DNA of 59,395 nucleotides from Alloyangia mangrovi (GTDB lineage Bacteria; Pseudomonadota; Alphaproteobacteria; Rhodobacterales; Rhodobacteraceae): NCBI RefSeq assembly GCF_002300555.2, contig NZ_NTHN02000030.1, positions 1 through 59,395 of the forward strand. The letters run 5' to 3'. The position numbers and the translations under genes were made by a program. The notes under the pieces were generated by a model. It worked only from the letters and a program-made list of their open reading frames with translations, did not search any database and had not been told where the DNA came from. Below, in pieces: positions 38,099-46,826 of this stretch; the stretch's first letter is position 1, and each line of letters begins with the position of its first letter.

Positions 38099-39916
38099 TT
38101 AGAGGCTTAGAATGTTCTCCCGGTCGAACACCCGTGCATCGCTTCCTGAAATCACGGGGCTAAGCTGCGAAGCTATGACCAGCGCCGTCACTTCTCTGGG
38201 CGTTCGCCCGAGGTGTTGGGCAGCAGTCTTTGGTGTTTGGAACCTCGCTAGGAAGGCCTCATAATCGTCGCAGGTTATGAACTCCGCGGCGTTTCGAAGC
38301 CCATTGGGTCGCCGACGATCTACATGGAGCAGCCCAGCTGCAACCACTTGGCGAAGCTCTCGGCTGCTCAGGGCCAAACGCTTACGCACCTCCTCCAACG
38401 TCAAATCGGCACGCTGTTGACGGCGTATCGCAGCGAGCAGTTCTTTATGGCTAATTCTCAGCCCAGCGAGTCCGATCTCGGTCGTAACGATGTAGGAACC
38501 GGGCAGCTCTCCCGCCTCAAGAAAGCGCAGAATTTGGCCCGCGGGGCACCGCAACACAAATGATGCATGCGAGAGGCTGATCATATCTTTGCGGAGGGCA
38601 TGACCGGGTTGGAGGATCACCAGAGCTTTTATTCGGTTGAGGAGATTATCCAGCATATCAGCGCTGAAACGCGGTTTCTTGAAGGCTTTGGTCGTAATCG
38701 GTGTAATCACCCTTTCAGAGACGAGGCCTTCGAACAACGTGATGCCGACACCCAGGAAGTTTGCGCCCTGCTCTGCCCCGAAGCTCTCGGCCAGCGCTTT
38801 TATGTGCATGGTGCACGCTTTGAGGCGTACCCTGACATCAAGGCCGACCGGAACTCTTCCGTTGGGCAAAAGGTCATCAAGGATCAAGGTGCGCCTAACC
38901 CATTTGCGGGATCGGTCCGTGGTCTCGGCGATCTTCTTGATGCACGCATCAACCTGCACTTCGGGCGGGGCGTACTGGTGTCTGGACAATAGGCAGTAGT
39001 CGCCTTGATCCTTGATAAGGCCGAGCATGATGTCGCGAAACGCCCGCCGCTCGTCCTGCATCGAGGCCTGCAGCGCCCAACCGTGAAACCATGTCTTGCT
39101 GAGCCGCGTCGAATGCCGTCCGAGCGCTTGATCGACCTCATCAAGCAGCTTCGCGTGCCCAGCACGGGTGACCGAGAAGCCCAGATCGATAAGTTCGCGC
39201 CGCGTTGCGAGCGGTGATGCATCGGGGCGTAAGGTGCCTTCGGCGATAAACGCGCCCAGTCCCAGGCACCAACGTTCCAGGGTGTCGATCTGGATATCAG
39301 GCAACCAGTCCACCATCTGGGTGTTCTGCTCAAGCCGCTCGAGAGCCACGCTTTCAAAGACCGACAAGGCTTGCTGCTGAACTCGCTCCTCCAGGCTATG
39401 TAGCCATCCTTCCGCCAGTTCAGCACGAAGCACATGGTCATAGCAGGTCGTGTAATCTGCGTAAGGTAGCTCAATCAGTGCGATTTTATGGCGACTGCAA
39501 CAACTCATGAAGCGGGGCAACCATTCCCAACGGACCGCGCAGCCGTCCAAGTGGCCATCGGCCAACGACAGATCCTCCCGCCAGCAAATGGGGCAGATGG
39601 CAAGATCGTGTTTGCGGATGGACCGGCTCAGAAAACGATGCCCATGAAGCTCAGTGTATTTCTCACTGATCTTGTGGGGACTGTTTAGGATCATGTCTGT
39701 GCCGGATGAGCCGGTGAGCGCCGCCAACGCTTTAAGTTGTTGCGGATCACCAGCACAGATCGCCGCCTTGCCGACCCCCATTGCAGTGCAAAACTCGGCA
39801 GTGGACCTTGAAGCGTTTGCCGAAGCGTTACGCGACAGGGTCGAGAATGCTGGCTCGCCCTCCTTGGCGGCCAAGGCGACGGGGAGCGCAGAGACCTGTT
39901 GTAATTGCACGTTCAC
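38099..39916 (-). CDS. tniQ: TniQ/TnsD-family target-site selector
   Basis: The 605-residue protein starts MNVQLQQVSALPVALAAKEG and carries the TniQ zinc-finger region (LAICPICWREDLSLADGHLD, then WLPRFMSCCSRHKIAL; C-x2-C...C-x3-H). The long C-terminal part includes repeated helical DNA-binding-like segments (FSVTRAGHAKLLDEVDQAL). In Tn7-like elements TniQ/TnsD binds the attachment site or a guide. At 605 residues it is between short TniQ (~350-400) and TnsD (~500+), so a fixed-site targeting form is likely. Its ATG overlaps the tnsC stop. Confidence 0.85.
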   Translation of the reverse strand: MNVQLQQVSALPVALAAKEGEPAFSTLSRNASANASRSTAEFCTAMGVGKAAICAGDPQQLKALAALTGSSGTDMILNSPHKISEKYTELHGHRFLSRSIRKHDLAICPICWREDLSLADGHLDGCAVRWEWLPRFMSCCSRHKIALIELPYADYTTCYDHVLRAELAEGWLHSLEERVQQQALSVFESVALERLEQNTQMVDWLPDIQIDTLERWCLGLGAFIAEGTLRPDASPLATRRELIDLGFSVTRAGHAKLLDEVDQALGRHSTRLSKTWFHGWALQASMQDERRAFRDIMLGLIKDQGDYCLLSRHQYAPPEVQVDACIKKIAETTDRSRKWVRRTLILDDLLPNGRVPVGLDVRVRLKACTMHIKALAESFGAEQGANFLGVGITLFEGLVSERVITPITTKAFKKPRFSADMLDNLLNRIKALVILQPGHALRKDMISLSHASFVLRCPAGQILRFLEAGELPGSYIVTTEIGLAGLRISHKELLAAIRRQQRADLTLEEVRKRLALSSRELRQVVAAGLLHVDRRRPNGLRNAAEFITCDDYEAFLARFQTPKTAAQHLGRTPREVTALVIASQLSPVISGSDARVFDRENILSL

Positions 39917-40869
39917 AGCCCCCTTCGCCCGTCCAAGCTGACATCTGTGGGTATGCTGACGAAATCTTCAGCGATGAACGGATTCATCTCTGCCAGGCAA
40001 TCGAAGCGTTGCGCATGGGTGGACCGGAAATGCTCGATCTCCAGCACCTTGTCGCGAGCGACCAAAGCCGCTTTCAGAGCCAAGATGCAGATTTCACAAA
40101 GTTCGCCGAAAGCGTAATAGGAGGCGTGAAGCAACCTCTCGGCAAAGTCCCGTGTCTTCACGCTTTTGCCGAGCTCTAGCCCCATCCCCCGACAATAGCG
40201 CGCCAGAACCTTTATTGCCCGAGAGGCATCGATGCCGGGATCGAGATCGGTCATGTGCACAACACTGTACCGGCGCTTGAACTGCTGGTCCGAGTTGAGG
40301 ATTTCCGCGAACTCCGGGGTGCCGATCAGGATGGGGATGACCTGTCCTTTCTGGGGCTGCACCAGTGATTTCAGTGCGTCTCGCATGGACTGGCGGTCCT
40401 TGGCGCCTGCGGCACGCACATGCTGGATTTCGTCCAAGACCAGAACTTGCGTCTGTAACCTCTCGATGTAGGCGGCAACGTACTGCCATATGTCCTCGGC
40501 GGAATCGCGAGCCTTTGGCGTCCAGCCATATTCCAATGAAATCAGCATGCGGAGCTTGCGAAGGGTTACATCGTCCCTGAGAGGAACGAAGACATGGCCG
40601 CGCGGAGAATGACCTACGGCCGTTCTGTGTAAACCGAGGGTTTCGAGCGCACGCAGGACGCTCTTGGTCTTGCCGGTCCCGCTCCGGCCTAGAACAACGA
40701 CGCCTCTGGCGTCGAAGGAGTGTCCAAGCTCTTTCGCCGCAAGGAACTCGCGAAGAGAACCTTCTATCTGACACGCGATGCGCTGCGCGTCAGCATTTTC
40801 GATGAAGATGTCGCGGCGCAGTGCCTGGATACTGCGATCGACGTCGCTCGGCTGAAGGCAGAGTGTCAT
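39913..40869 (-). CDS. tnsC: TnsC/TniB-family AAA+ ATPase
   Basis: The 318-residue ATPase starts MTLCLQPSDVDRSIQALRRD. Walker A is VVLGRSGTGKTKSVLRAL (residues ~57-74), Walker B is QVLVLDEIQHV (~150), and the sensor region is IPILIGTPEFAEIL. The TniB type forms filaments on target DNA and links TniQ to the transposase. Both gene ends overlap their neighbours by 4 bases (tnsB and tniQ). Confidence 0.9.
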   Translation of the reverse strand: MTLCLQPSDVDRSIQALRRDIFIENADAQRIACQIEGSLREFLAAKELGHSFDARGVVVLGRSGTGKTKSVLRALETLGLHRTAVGHSPRGHVFVPLRDDVTLRKLRMLISLEYGWTPKARDSAEDIWQYVAAYIERLQTQVLVLDEIQHVRAAGAKDRQSMRDALKSLVQPQKGQVIPILIGTPEFAEILNSDQQFKRRYSVVHMTDLDPGIDASRAIKVLARYCRGMGLELGKSVKTRDFAERLLHASYYAFGELCEICILALKAALVARDKVLEIEHFRSTHAQRFDCLAEMNPFIAEDFVSIPTDVSLDGRRGL

Positions 40870-43019
40870 AGATCACCTCCTTCCTGCCACCAGGTGGTGT
40901 CTTCGTCCGGATCATAGTCATCATCAGGAACATCAGTAGAGGGAGAAAAAGCTTCGACCGGCGGTGCATCATTTTGTCCGACGTCAGGATCGCCTATGAT
41001 GTAGCCGATCCCGTCAGTGGAGCGTTCCAGCCCCTCAAAGTCCGGCCCCTCGTTTTCGATGACCGAGAGCCCGAGGTAGAGTTCCTTCTCCAAGCGCTCC
41101 ACGTCCTCTGCGGTGGTCTGTTGTGGTAGCACGCCCATGATCCGCATGGCCTCATTCGCCCGAGAACGCATTGCCTGAAGCGCATCCCATATGGTGTCGG
41201 CGGCAAGGGCCGCCTGCCCAGCGTAACGGCGTCGCAGAATCCGTCCGACGGCAACCCATTCGTCGAGTTTCACCCCGTGAAAATTCTCGACGCTGCAGTC
41301 CACCTCGAGCCATTCTTTTCCGGTCCAGACGCTGATCGTGCCAAGGTCGTTGGGGTCCAGATAGAGCGTGACCTTCGTGTTCTGAGGTCGGCGTCGTAAC
41401 ACCTGGAGTGCGCGAGAATTGTAGGCGATCCCGGTCACCGAGATTCCTTTGGCTGTTACCTGGCGCTCTAGACATATTCCGAAAGCCCTCCGGCGCATGG
41501 AACGCGGCAACTGAGGGGGAATTCCGACAGTGCCACTGAGCCGCTCTAATGCCGCCGCAGGCGTCTCTTTGAAGAGACCAAGATGAAGCGTGTTGTGATA
41601 GACGTCGACGATATATCGGATGAAGATCAATGCCAATTGATCGTCGGTCAGGACGGCAGCCTCCTCTGTCGGATAGTCACCACGCTCTTTTGGGTTAGAG
41701 AAAGTCCGTCCCGGGATGTATGGCATTGCTCGATGCGTGAACGTGCGAAACACACGTTCAATGGTGCCACGCAACTGTGGCTCTCCCACGTTTGGATAGG
41801 AATATGTCGCATGAGATTCGGTGACCGCGCGCGTCGTCGGGCCAGCTCTGAATGCTGATCCTGTATCGCTTGCAACGCTCTCAAAGGGAAAGCCTTTCCA
41901 GCTGGATTGGGTTTCCGCAGCTGCGGCAAGGTCTGCTTTGTCACGTGTCGCCATTTCCAGCGCGCGAATGGCCGATGCAGAATTTTGCGACGATGCAACC
42001 ACCAGACCAACGATGTACCTGGTGGCCACATCTATGACAACGTAAAGCCAGCGGCGCCCCCGCGGAAGCTTGTCGATGGTTTTTTGATCAAGGCCTTCAC
42101 GCATTGGCCCATTTAAAATGATTGTGCGCGCATCGATTTCCCATTCGTCGACCAGGAAGCCCTGACCCGGTCGGCTGGGAAGGTCGGTCTTTCCAACCCC
42201 GAGATATCTACGCTTCGCGATCGCGCTGCCCTCGCGACCAGCGTCGACCTCCAAGCGATCGAACCGTCGTAGCCATTCCCAGAGTGCGGTCTTGCCTCGT
42301 GTCTGCAGAAGAGGGAGTCCGGCGGCGCCACGACGCTCGTTTTCGCACCTCACCGCGCGAATCGTGTTCTCAACAACCTCACGCCCCGTATGACGCTGGT
42401 TCAGCAGATACTCTCTCAGGTGCTGTTGGATGAAGAGGTAACTATCCTGATCAATGTCGAGCTTGGAGGCCTTACCGCGCCGATCGAGAAGAGCATCCAT
42501 CCGGCCTCCGGATTTTTTAACCGCGCGGTACCACCTCAAAATGCTAGTCGGGGATGCATCGAAGCCAAAGCCATTGCTGGTGGAGCTGAAGTATTTGCTG
42601 CCATAAATCTCATGAAAAGCTTTCCATTCCTCAGCGGCGTAAGCCTTAATTTGAGGATAGTGTTCTGCAACCGAACGCGGTTTCAAGATAAGACCGCCTT
42701 CCATGTATCTTCGGTCGATTCCACAGAAGAAACACCAACGATTGGAAACAAGTGTTTGGTTCGCCTTCGACAACGTCTGCAAGCACGCATAGAGGTTCGG
42801 CTGATATTTTGCCTCGTCCACGCTTTTGGATAACTTATCGTAGTCCCACTCTGGTTGCTGCACGATCTCATGCAGCGTCGGCCAGGTAAAACGCTCGACT
42901 GCGGCCGATCCGTCATCTCGTCGGAAAAACGCGTGCTGATCGTCCGCTTCTTCGAAAAAATATGGGACCGAGTTGATGTAGTAGCGTGTAACCCTATCGA
43001 AGTTCATTCGGATTGTCAT
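40866..43019 (-). CDS. tnsB: TnsB/TniA-family DDE transposase
   Basis: The 717-residue transposase starts MTIRMNFDRVTRYYINSVPY. HTH-type N-terminal segments (LDRRGKASKLDIDQDSYLF, GREVVENTIRAVRCENERRG) precede the rve catalytic core. DDE residues are in VDEWEIDART, FESVASDTGSAF and RGTIERVFRTF. The C-terminal beta-barrel region reads TKVTLYLDPNDLGTISVW, and the tail is acidic (DVPDDDYDPDEDTTWW), likely the TnsC contact. Size and order match the Tn7/Tn5053 group. Confidence 0.92.
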   Translation of the reverse strand: MTIRMNFDRVTRYYINSVPYFFEEADDQHAFFRRDDGSAAVERFTWPTLHEIVQQPEWDYDKLSKSVDEAKYQPNLYACLQTLSKANQTLVSNRWCFFCGIDRRYMEGGLILKPRSVAEHYPQIKAYAAEEWKAFHEIYGSKYFSSTSNGFGFDASPTSILRWYRAVKKSGGRMDALLDRRGKASKLDIDQDSYLFIQQHLREYLLNQRHTGREVVENTIRAVRCENERRGAAGLPLLQTRGKTALWEWLRRFDRLEVDAGREGSAIAKRRYLGVGKTDLPSRPGQGFLVDEWEIDARTIILNGPMREGLDQKTIDKLPRGRRWLYVVIDVATRYIVGLVVASSQNSASAIRALEMATRDKADLAAAAETQSSWKGFPFESVASDTGSAFRAGPTTRAVTESHATYSYPNVGEPQLRGTIERVFRTFTHRAMPYIPGRTFSNPKERGDYPTEEAAVLTDDQLALIFIRYIVDVYHNTLHLGLFKETPAAALERLSGTVGIPPQLPRSMRRRAFGICLERQVTAKGISVTGIAYNSRALQVLRRRPQNTKVTLYLDPNDLGTISVWTGKEWLEVDCSVENFHGVKLDEWVAVGRILRRRYAGQAALAADTIWDALQAMRSRANEAMRIMGVLPQQTTAEDVERLEKELYLGLSVIENEGPDFEGLERSTDGIGYIIGDPDVGQNDAPPVEAFSPSTDVPDDDYDPDEDTTWWQEGGDL

Positions 43020-43819
43020 TGCGGCCTCCGAACGATCGAGTGAAGGTTGATGCTGCCCCTGCTCACCAAGCCCAAGCGCTGTTCAAAGATGGCACGGTAA
43101 ACCGCACGGAAACCCCGAGATCCCGTGCGACTGAGGACAATCAGATCAGCAATGGTCAGTTCCCCGTCGAGTTCTGACACCGTCTCTTCTAGGCGAGCGT
43201 CAGCTTCAGCATCCGGGCACAGAGAGAACCGCAGATAGGTCGCCGCATTAATGGCTTCAGTGCGTGAAAAGCACTGCTCTGTAACCAAGCGGACTTCGTC
43301 CACCAAGTCCGGTACCACGGCACGCTTAATCTGTTCCAGCTCGGCTAGAAAGCGACCGGATGCCAGGCGAGACGTTGGTTTGACAGCAACTGCAACTCTG
43401 CGTCCGGTCTTGTAGGTGATCAGCAGGTCGAAATAATGCCTGCCCTTAGTGCCGTCCGGCTTGCGAAACTTCACCGGACCGAATTGCTCATGGACTTGGC
43501 GAACTCTCGGATCGATCAACGTGACCACCAAGTTGCCGTGTTCAATTCCACTGTCCATGCCATAGATACGTGGGAAGCCGGTCTCAAGGTCGGGATACAC
43601 GGCGAAGATTCTGCATGAAGATCGCGACCTTGGATTGATCCGACGCTGACCGCGGTAAGCAAGCACGGGGCAATCTTCGCGAATGACTTCCCCCGTTAGA
43701 TCATCGGGAAACGCTTCTGTGGGGCCATAGGCCCTGCGGAAGGCTTCAGGCATCCCGGATAGGTCGCGACCTACCGGCGTGACCGGGGCGTATAGACTGC
43801 GTTCGATTGGCATATTCAT
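43016..43819 (-). CDS. tnsA: TnsA-family endonuclease
   Basis: The 267-residue protein starts MNMPIERSLYAPVTPVGRDL (ATG at 43819). The restriction-endonuclease-like fold has the catalytic set E-D-xK: Glu in MDSGIEHGNLVV, Asp in HYFDLLITYKTGRR, and Lys in VAVAVKPTSRL. The usual Q/E before the Lys is Ala here. TnsA presence means cut-and-paste rather than copy-in is likely. The reading upstream of 43819 lacks a convincing start. It overlaps tnsB by 4 bases. The best call is TnsA; other restriction-type nucleases are less likely given the operon. Confidence 0.85.
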   Translation of the reverse strand: MNMPIERSLYAPVTPVGRDLSGMPEAFRRAYGPTEAFPDDLTGEVIREDCPVLAYRGQRRINPRSRSSCRIFAVYPDLETGFPRIYGMDSGIEHGNLVVTLIDPRVRQVHEQFGPVKFRKPDGTKGRHYFDLLITYKTGRRVAVAVKPTSRLASGRFLAELEQIKRAVVPDLVDEVRLVTEQCFSRTEAINAATYLRFSLCPDAEADARLEETVSELDGELTIADLIVLSRTGSRGFRAVYRAIFEQRLGLVSRGSINLHSIVRRPQ

Positions 43820-44001
43820 GGCAAAGCATCCCTGTTTCCGGGCCGTTCGGCACCGGATTGCGAGGACACGCAGGAGCAAGCCGCTCACGCGTGCCTGTTG
43901 ACTTTTCGCTGGTGTGGTGGGATGAAAGAAGGGACCAACCTACCAAGGGCTCTGCACGCTTCGCGCTGCGGGGCCTTTGTTCTTTCATCGAGATCGATGG
44001 T

Positions 44002-44238
44002 TTAGGTCATTGAGGCTTCTCCTTCGGGTTGGGCGAGAAGCGAAGCCAGTTCCTCGGGGTCCTCGCCAAGCAGGCGCGCGATTTCAGTTATGACCGGAAG
44101 GCTCTTCCGGTGACCGCCAATGACCAGGCTGATCGTAGAAGGATTGCGCCCGAGATGGGCCGCAAGTTCTTTGATCGTAAAGCCTGCCTCTATCCGCAGA
44201 CGACATTTGATGATCTCGGCTGCGCCGTGGATTTTCAT
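44002..44238 (-). CDS. Small XRE-type HTH protein
   Basis: The 78-residue protein starts MKIHGAAEIIKCRLRIEAGF. The HTH is GFTIKELAAHLGRNPSTISL with the recognition helix in PSTISLVIGG, ending in an acidic tail (EDPEELASLLAQPEGEASMT). It is upstream of the tns genes on the same strand with a 182-base gap to tnsA, so it may control them. An inverted repeat GATTCGC/GCGAATC with 15 bases between (44292-44320) lies upstream and could be its operator. Confidence 0.8.
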   Translation of the reverse strand: MKIHGAAEIIKCRLRIEAGFTIKELAAHLGRNPSTISLVIGGHRKSLPVITEIARLLGEDPEELASLLAQPEGEASMT

Positions 44239-44291
44239 GTGCGAACCTTGGGCAATTCTAATTGACGGATGCCCGAATCATGTGGGTTCGC

Positions 44292-44320
44292 GATTCGCAA
44301 GTCAACTGGGGGAGCGAATC
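44292..44320. promoter_or_regulatory. Inverted repeat upstream of the HTH gene
   Basis: GATTCGC (44292-44298) and GCGAATC (44314-44320) are perfect inverse complements with a 15-base spacer, 54 bases upstream of the HTH gene start. It is a candidate operator; no function is proven. Confidence 0.35.
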
Positions 44321-44344
44321 ATTCCTGTTTGTTTTCAATGGGAT

Positions 44345-44378
44345 GTCTAAAGTCATTTTGACATTTAACATGTCGACA
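44345..44378 (-). other. Candidate tnsA-side transposon end
   Basis: On the minus strand, starting at 44378, the sequence reads TGTCGACATGTTAAATGTC and then AAAATGACTTTAGACA. It starts TGT, has spaced TGTC and TTTA/TTAAA units like TnsB-binding sites, and lies 107 bases upstream of the HTH gene. The flank is GGGTG. The left partner end was not found, so this is tentative. Confidence 0.35.
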
Positions 44379-44539
44379 GGGTGAAAGCAGAACTTGCTTG
44401 GCCGATCCGCGACATTCGATGAAAAATCGAGCACCACCGACCAGGCGTGACATTGACCGCTTCATGTCGAGAAGGTGGTCGCGGACATTCGCGCTGTTGT
44501 CGCCCAGCCCGCCATGCTGCGCGTAAGCCATGATGCCAC

Positions 44540-45589
44540 CTAGCTGATCGGGAGACCTGGGCGTCCGGCTCCACAAACGGGGCAACGGCGCTGGAAAATA
44601 TCAGACCCGTTTGCCCCGTACCGATGGTCGCAGCTTTGGCACCTCAAGATATAGGTGACCTGATTGTGGTCGTTTCCCGGCAGGTCGGTGCGCGTCACGA
44701 CCTCCTGCAGGTTGCGATTAATGAAGCCAGGCTCTGTCGTTTTGCCCTCGGAAGCGGTGCGCTTCTTGCGTGGTGCGCTCTTGGTCTTCTGTGGCGGCCA
44801 AGATGCTCCCAAGATCCACCCCTCGACTAGCCCCGTAGCCGCAATCGGCTCAGGCTCCGGAGCCGTCAGCGCATTAATGATCTCGCCGCGCTGATCAGCC
44901 TCCTGTAGCCAGCGTGCGATCACATAGGCATCATGCTGGTCCGGGCTTCGATCATCCTTGGGGTAAGCGGAGCTCCAAAGCCTCGGGTAGGTCTCGGCGA
45001 TCACTGACGTGCCCGCAGCCGGGGTCCACCCATCGAACGGCCAGAAGTGTAGCTCGGGGCGCGCAGCCCGGATGCGCTTCAACCAAGGTATGCCCGCATG
45101 GGTCGACTTGGCGACAGCGCCTTGCACATCGAAGTGGAACACCGATTTGGCCGAACCGGTCGCTTCTTCCGTCAGCCGGCGCCAGCGTCGTTCGCCCGTC
45201 CGCGCACCACCATTTCCGACATGCCCGTGTCGGACGAAATCGACATAGGTGTGAGGTTGATCGGTGGGCCAATGCCGGCAGAAATCGTCGAGGAAGGTTG
45301 GCCAATCCGGCTCCAATCCGTGGCGTTCGAAGTAGCGCATTGGGAAAGAGAAAGCGTGATCAATGCCGACGATCGTCGGACGAGCACCATCAAGCTCTTG
45401 CTGTAGCCACTCCGCCAGCCCTCTTCTGGTCCAGTATTTCTTGGGACCCGGTGGAGGCAAGACTTCGCACGCCTCACTGTCGCCGAAGGTTTCATAGACC
45501 CTCAAGCCCTTCAGGCTAGCCTCGGCGGTCTCAGCGCCCGAATAATCAATACCGATCGTGCGAGCGAATATGCGGTGGCTTTGCGTCAT
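44540..45589 (-). CDS. RNase H-fold (DUF429-like) predicted nuclease with C-terminal zinc ribbon
   Basis: The 349-residue protein starts MTQSHRIFARTIGIDYSGAE. Acidic positions of an RNase H-like fold are Asp in IGIDYSGAET (~14), Asp in VGIDHAFSFP (~75) and DQHDAYVIARW (~220), typical of DUF429/RuvC-like nucleases. The C-terminus is a zinc ribbon (LRCQSCDHRYG ... RCPVCGAGRP). It starts inside the stop of the DUF3883-type gene (ATGA overlap). No specific function is known to me. Context suggests a nucleic-acid-acting defence or mobile-element cargo gene. Confidence 0.7.
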   Translation of the reverse strand: MTQSHRIFARTIGIDYSGAETAEASLKGLRVYETFGDSEACEVLPPPGPKKYWTRRGLAEWLQQELDGARPTIVGIDHAFSFPMRYFERHGLEPDWPTFLDDFCRHWPTDQPHTYVDFVRHGHVGNGGARTGERRWRRLTEEATGSAKSVFHFDVQGAVAKSTHAGIPWLKRIRAARPELHFWPFDGWTPAAGTSVIAETYPRLWSSAYPKDDRSPDQHDAYVIARWLQEADQRGEIINALTAPEPEPIAATGLVEGWILGASWPPQKTKSAPRKKRTASEGKTTEPGFINRNLQEVVTRTDLPGNDHNQVTYILRCQSCDHRYGANGSDIFQRRCPVCGAGRPGLPIS

Positions 45590-46416
45590 TGAAAACTGGC
45601 CTGGAAGTTGGTGGCGGTAAGTGTGACATGCGCGTCAAGCGGCGGCCTCAGCTCAAAGGCCTGAGGAGCGCGTGCGAAATCGTAGAGACGGAACAGATAC
45701 CAGTCGTCGCGGCGCTCGGCGGCGACCTCCAGCTCGTTCCGTGAGATATGAAATGGTGTGCGCTCCCATCCATTGGTCGTCTTTACCTCGATCAGACGTG
45801 CGCGCCCGTCCGGGGTAAAGCTCGCGATATCATAGCCTGCGCCGTCGCCATCCTCCTTTGAGACCCAGCGAACACGCTGGGCCAGGTCGTCCCGATCATG
45901 CTGTTTGAGCATCTGGCGCTCGTGATGGAAGACACGCTCTTCGCCCGCATGCCCCAAAGCCCGATTGCGCTCGTCGCGTCCTGCAACATCAAAGTGCCGC
46001 GCGACCCGCTGCATCTGTTCTAGTTCTTCGGGTGGCGGTGCGTTTCGAAGCGTAGGTGCTGTCCCTACGAAGAGAGAGGGTGGCTCTGCCAGCGCGGCGG
46101 TTTCCTTACGGTGAAGGGCGAGTTCCCACTCGGGATGACGCGCCAACCAACGCGAGGCAGCCTCTGCGAGCGATATCTGGAAATTGAACCGCGGCCGGTA
46201 ACCCTTGATGATCGGCAGGCCTAGCCCGACAAAAGCGGCCGAGACATTGCAGAGCTTGAACTCGATCGAGCCGCGGCTCCGCCCTGTCTGCTCTTGCAAC
46301 GCACGGTTCTGCGCCGCCTTGTTGTAGCTTCGTCCCGAGAGCTCATCACTGAGCATCTCGAAATAGGATGCCACGACTGCATCGTTCTCTATGTCGGACC
46401 AATCAGAGGAATTCAT
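45586..46416 (-). CDS. DUF3883-type nuclease-like protein
   Basis: The 276-residue protein starts MNSSDWSDIENDAVVASYFE. An N-terminal helical part (~1-90) resembles HTH-like modules seen in related predicted proteins (NKAAQNRALQEQTGRSRGS). The C-terminal DUF3883 domain reads GHAGEERVFHHERQML, GYDIASFTPDGRARLIEVKT and NGWERTPFHISRNELEVAAE. The D...ExK arrangement (YDI, IEVKT) resembles PD-(D/E)xK nucleases. It is coupled to the RNase H-fold gene, so the two likely act together. Confidence 0.75.
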   Translation of the reverse strand: MNSSDWSDIENDAVVASYFEMLSDELSGRSYNKAAQNRALQEQTGRSRGSIEFKLCNVSAAFVGLGLPIIKGYRPRFNFQISLAEAASRWLARHPEWELALHRKETAALAEPPSLFVGTAPTLRNAPPPEELEQMQRVARHFDVAGRDERNRALGHAGEERVFHHERQMLKQHDRDDLAQRVRWVSKEDGDGAGYDIASFTPDGRARLIEVKTTNGWERTPFHISRNELEVAAERRDDWYLFRLYDFARAPQAFELRPPLDAHVTLTATNFQASFQ

Positions 46417-46826
46417 ATGGCCAGGTTAGGCTGTGCCAACAGGATTGTCATTGGTCATCCCTGCAGCCGTGAGTGTGACTGATCGAATGATGGCCAAAGC
46501 TTCACGTAACATTGGAGGACCGCGACCGATCTTCGCTTCGCCCTATTGGATTTCAAACAGGCGGCAAAATCGGAAGTCGGCACTATGGTTGATGCGACCG
46601 CTGCGCGGCAGGAAACAGACGCGGCATGCGGGGGCGCTGCTCGCGTGGTGAGCAACGCGTCCGGCCCTGAGCCGACCTTCGCCCTTTGTTAAGCGGATGG
46701 CCGGTCCCAGCACAGTTAGGACTTGTCGTTCGAAGGTCCCAGATAGCCTTGAAGGCTATGACGAATGGGGCGCTTGTGTGAATAGCAGGCGACACCATCT
46801 TCGAAGGTCGATTCTCAAAGACAGTT
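46417..46826. other. Interval between the two two-gene modules
   Basis: About 410 bases with no convincing gene. At 46743-46759, ATAGCCTT and AAGGCTAT form an 8-base inverted repeat with a 1-base centre. Base composition falls from G+C-rich to A+T-rich on moving toward the kinase gene. Confidence 0.45.

Larger units (their letters stand above)
38099..44378 (-). mobile_element. Tn7-like transposition module (tnsA-tnsB-tnsC-tniQ), ends tentative
   Basis: Four minus-strand genes in the order tnsA, tnsB, tnsC, tniQ are each joined by 4-base overlaps. This is the core of a heteromeric Tn7-like transposase: TnsA cuts the non-transferred strand, TnsB joins ends, TnsC is the ATPase and TniQ reads the target. 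A possible transposon end lies at 44345-44378 beyond tnsA. The end past tniQ was not identified; nothing resembling cargo lies between tniQ and the chromosome. There are no cas genes or CRISPR array, so it is not a CRISPR-associated transposon in this window. Confidence 0.75.

Noticed and set aside
44540-46416. Assigning the module to a named system (Zorya, Gabija, BREX, DISARM)
   Set aside because: None of the core proteins of those systems is present; domain content differs.
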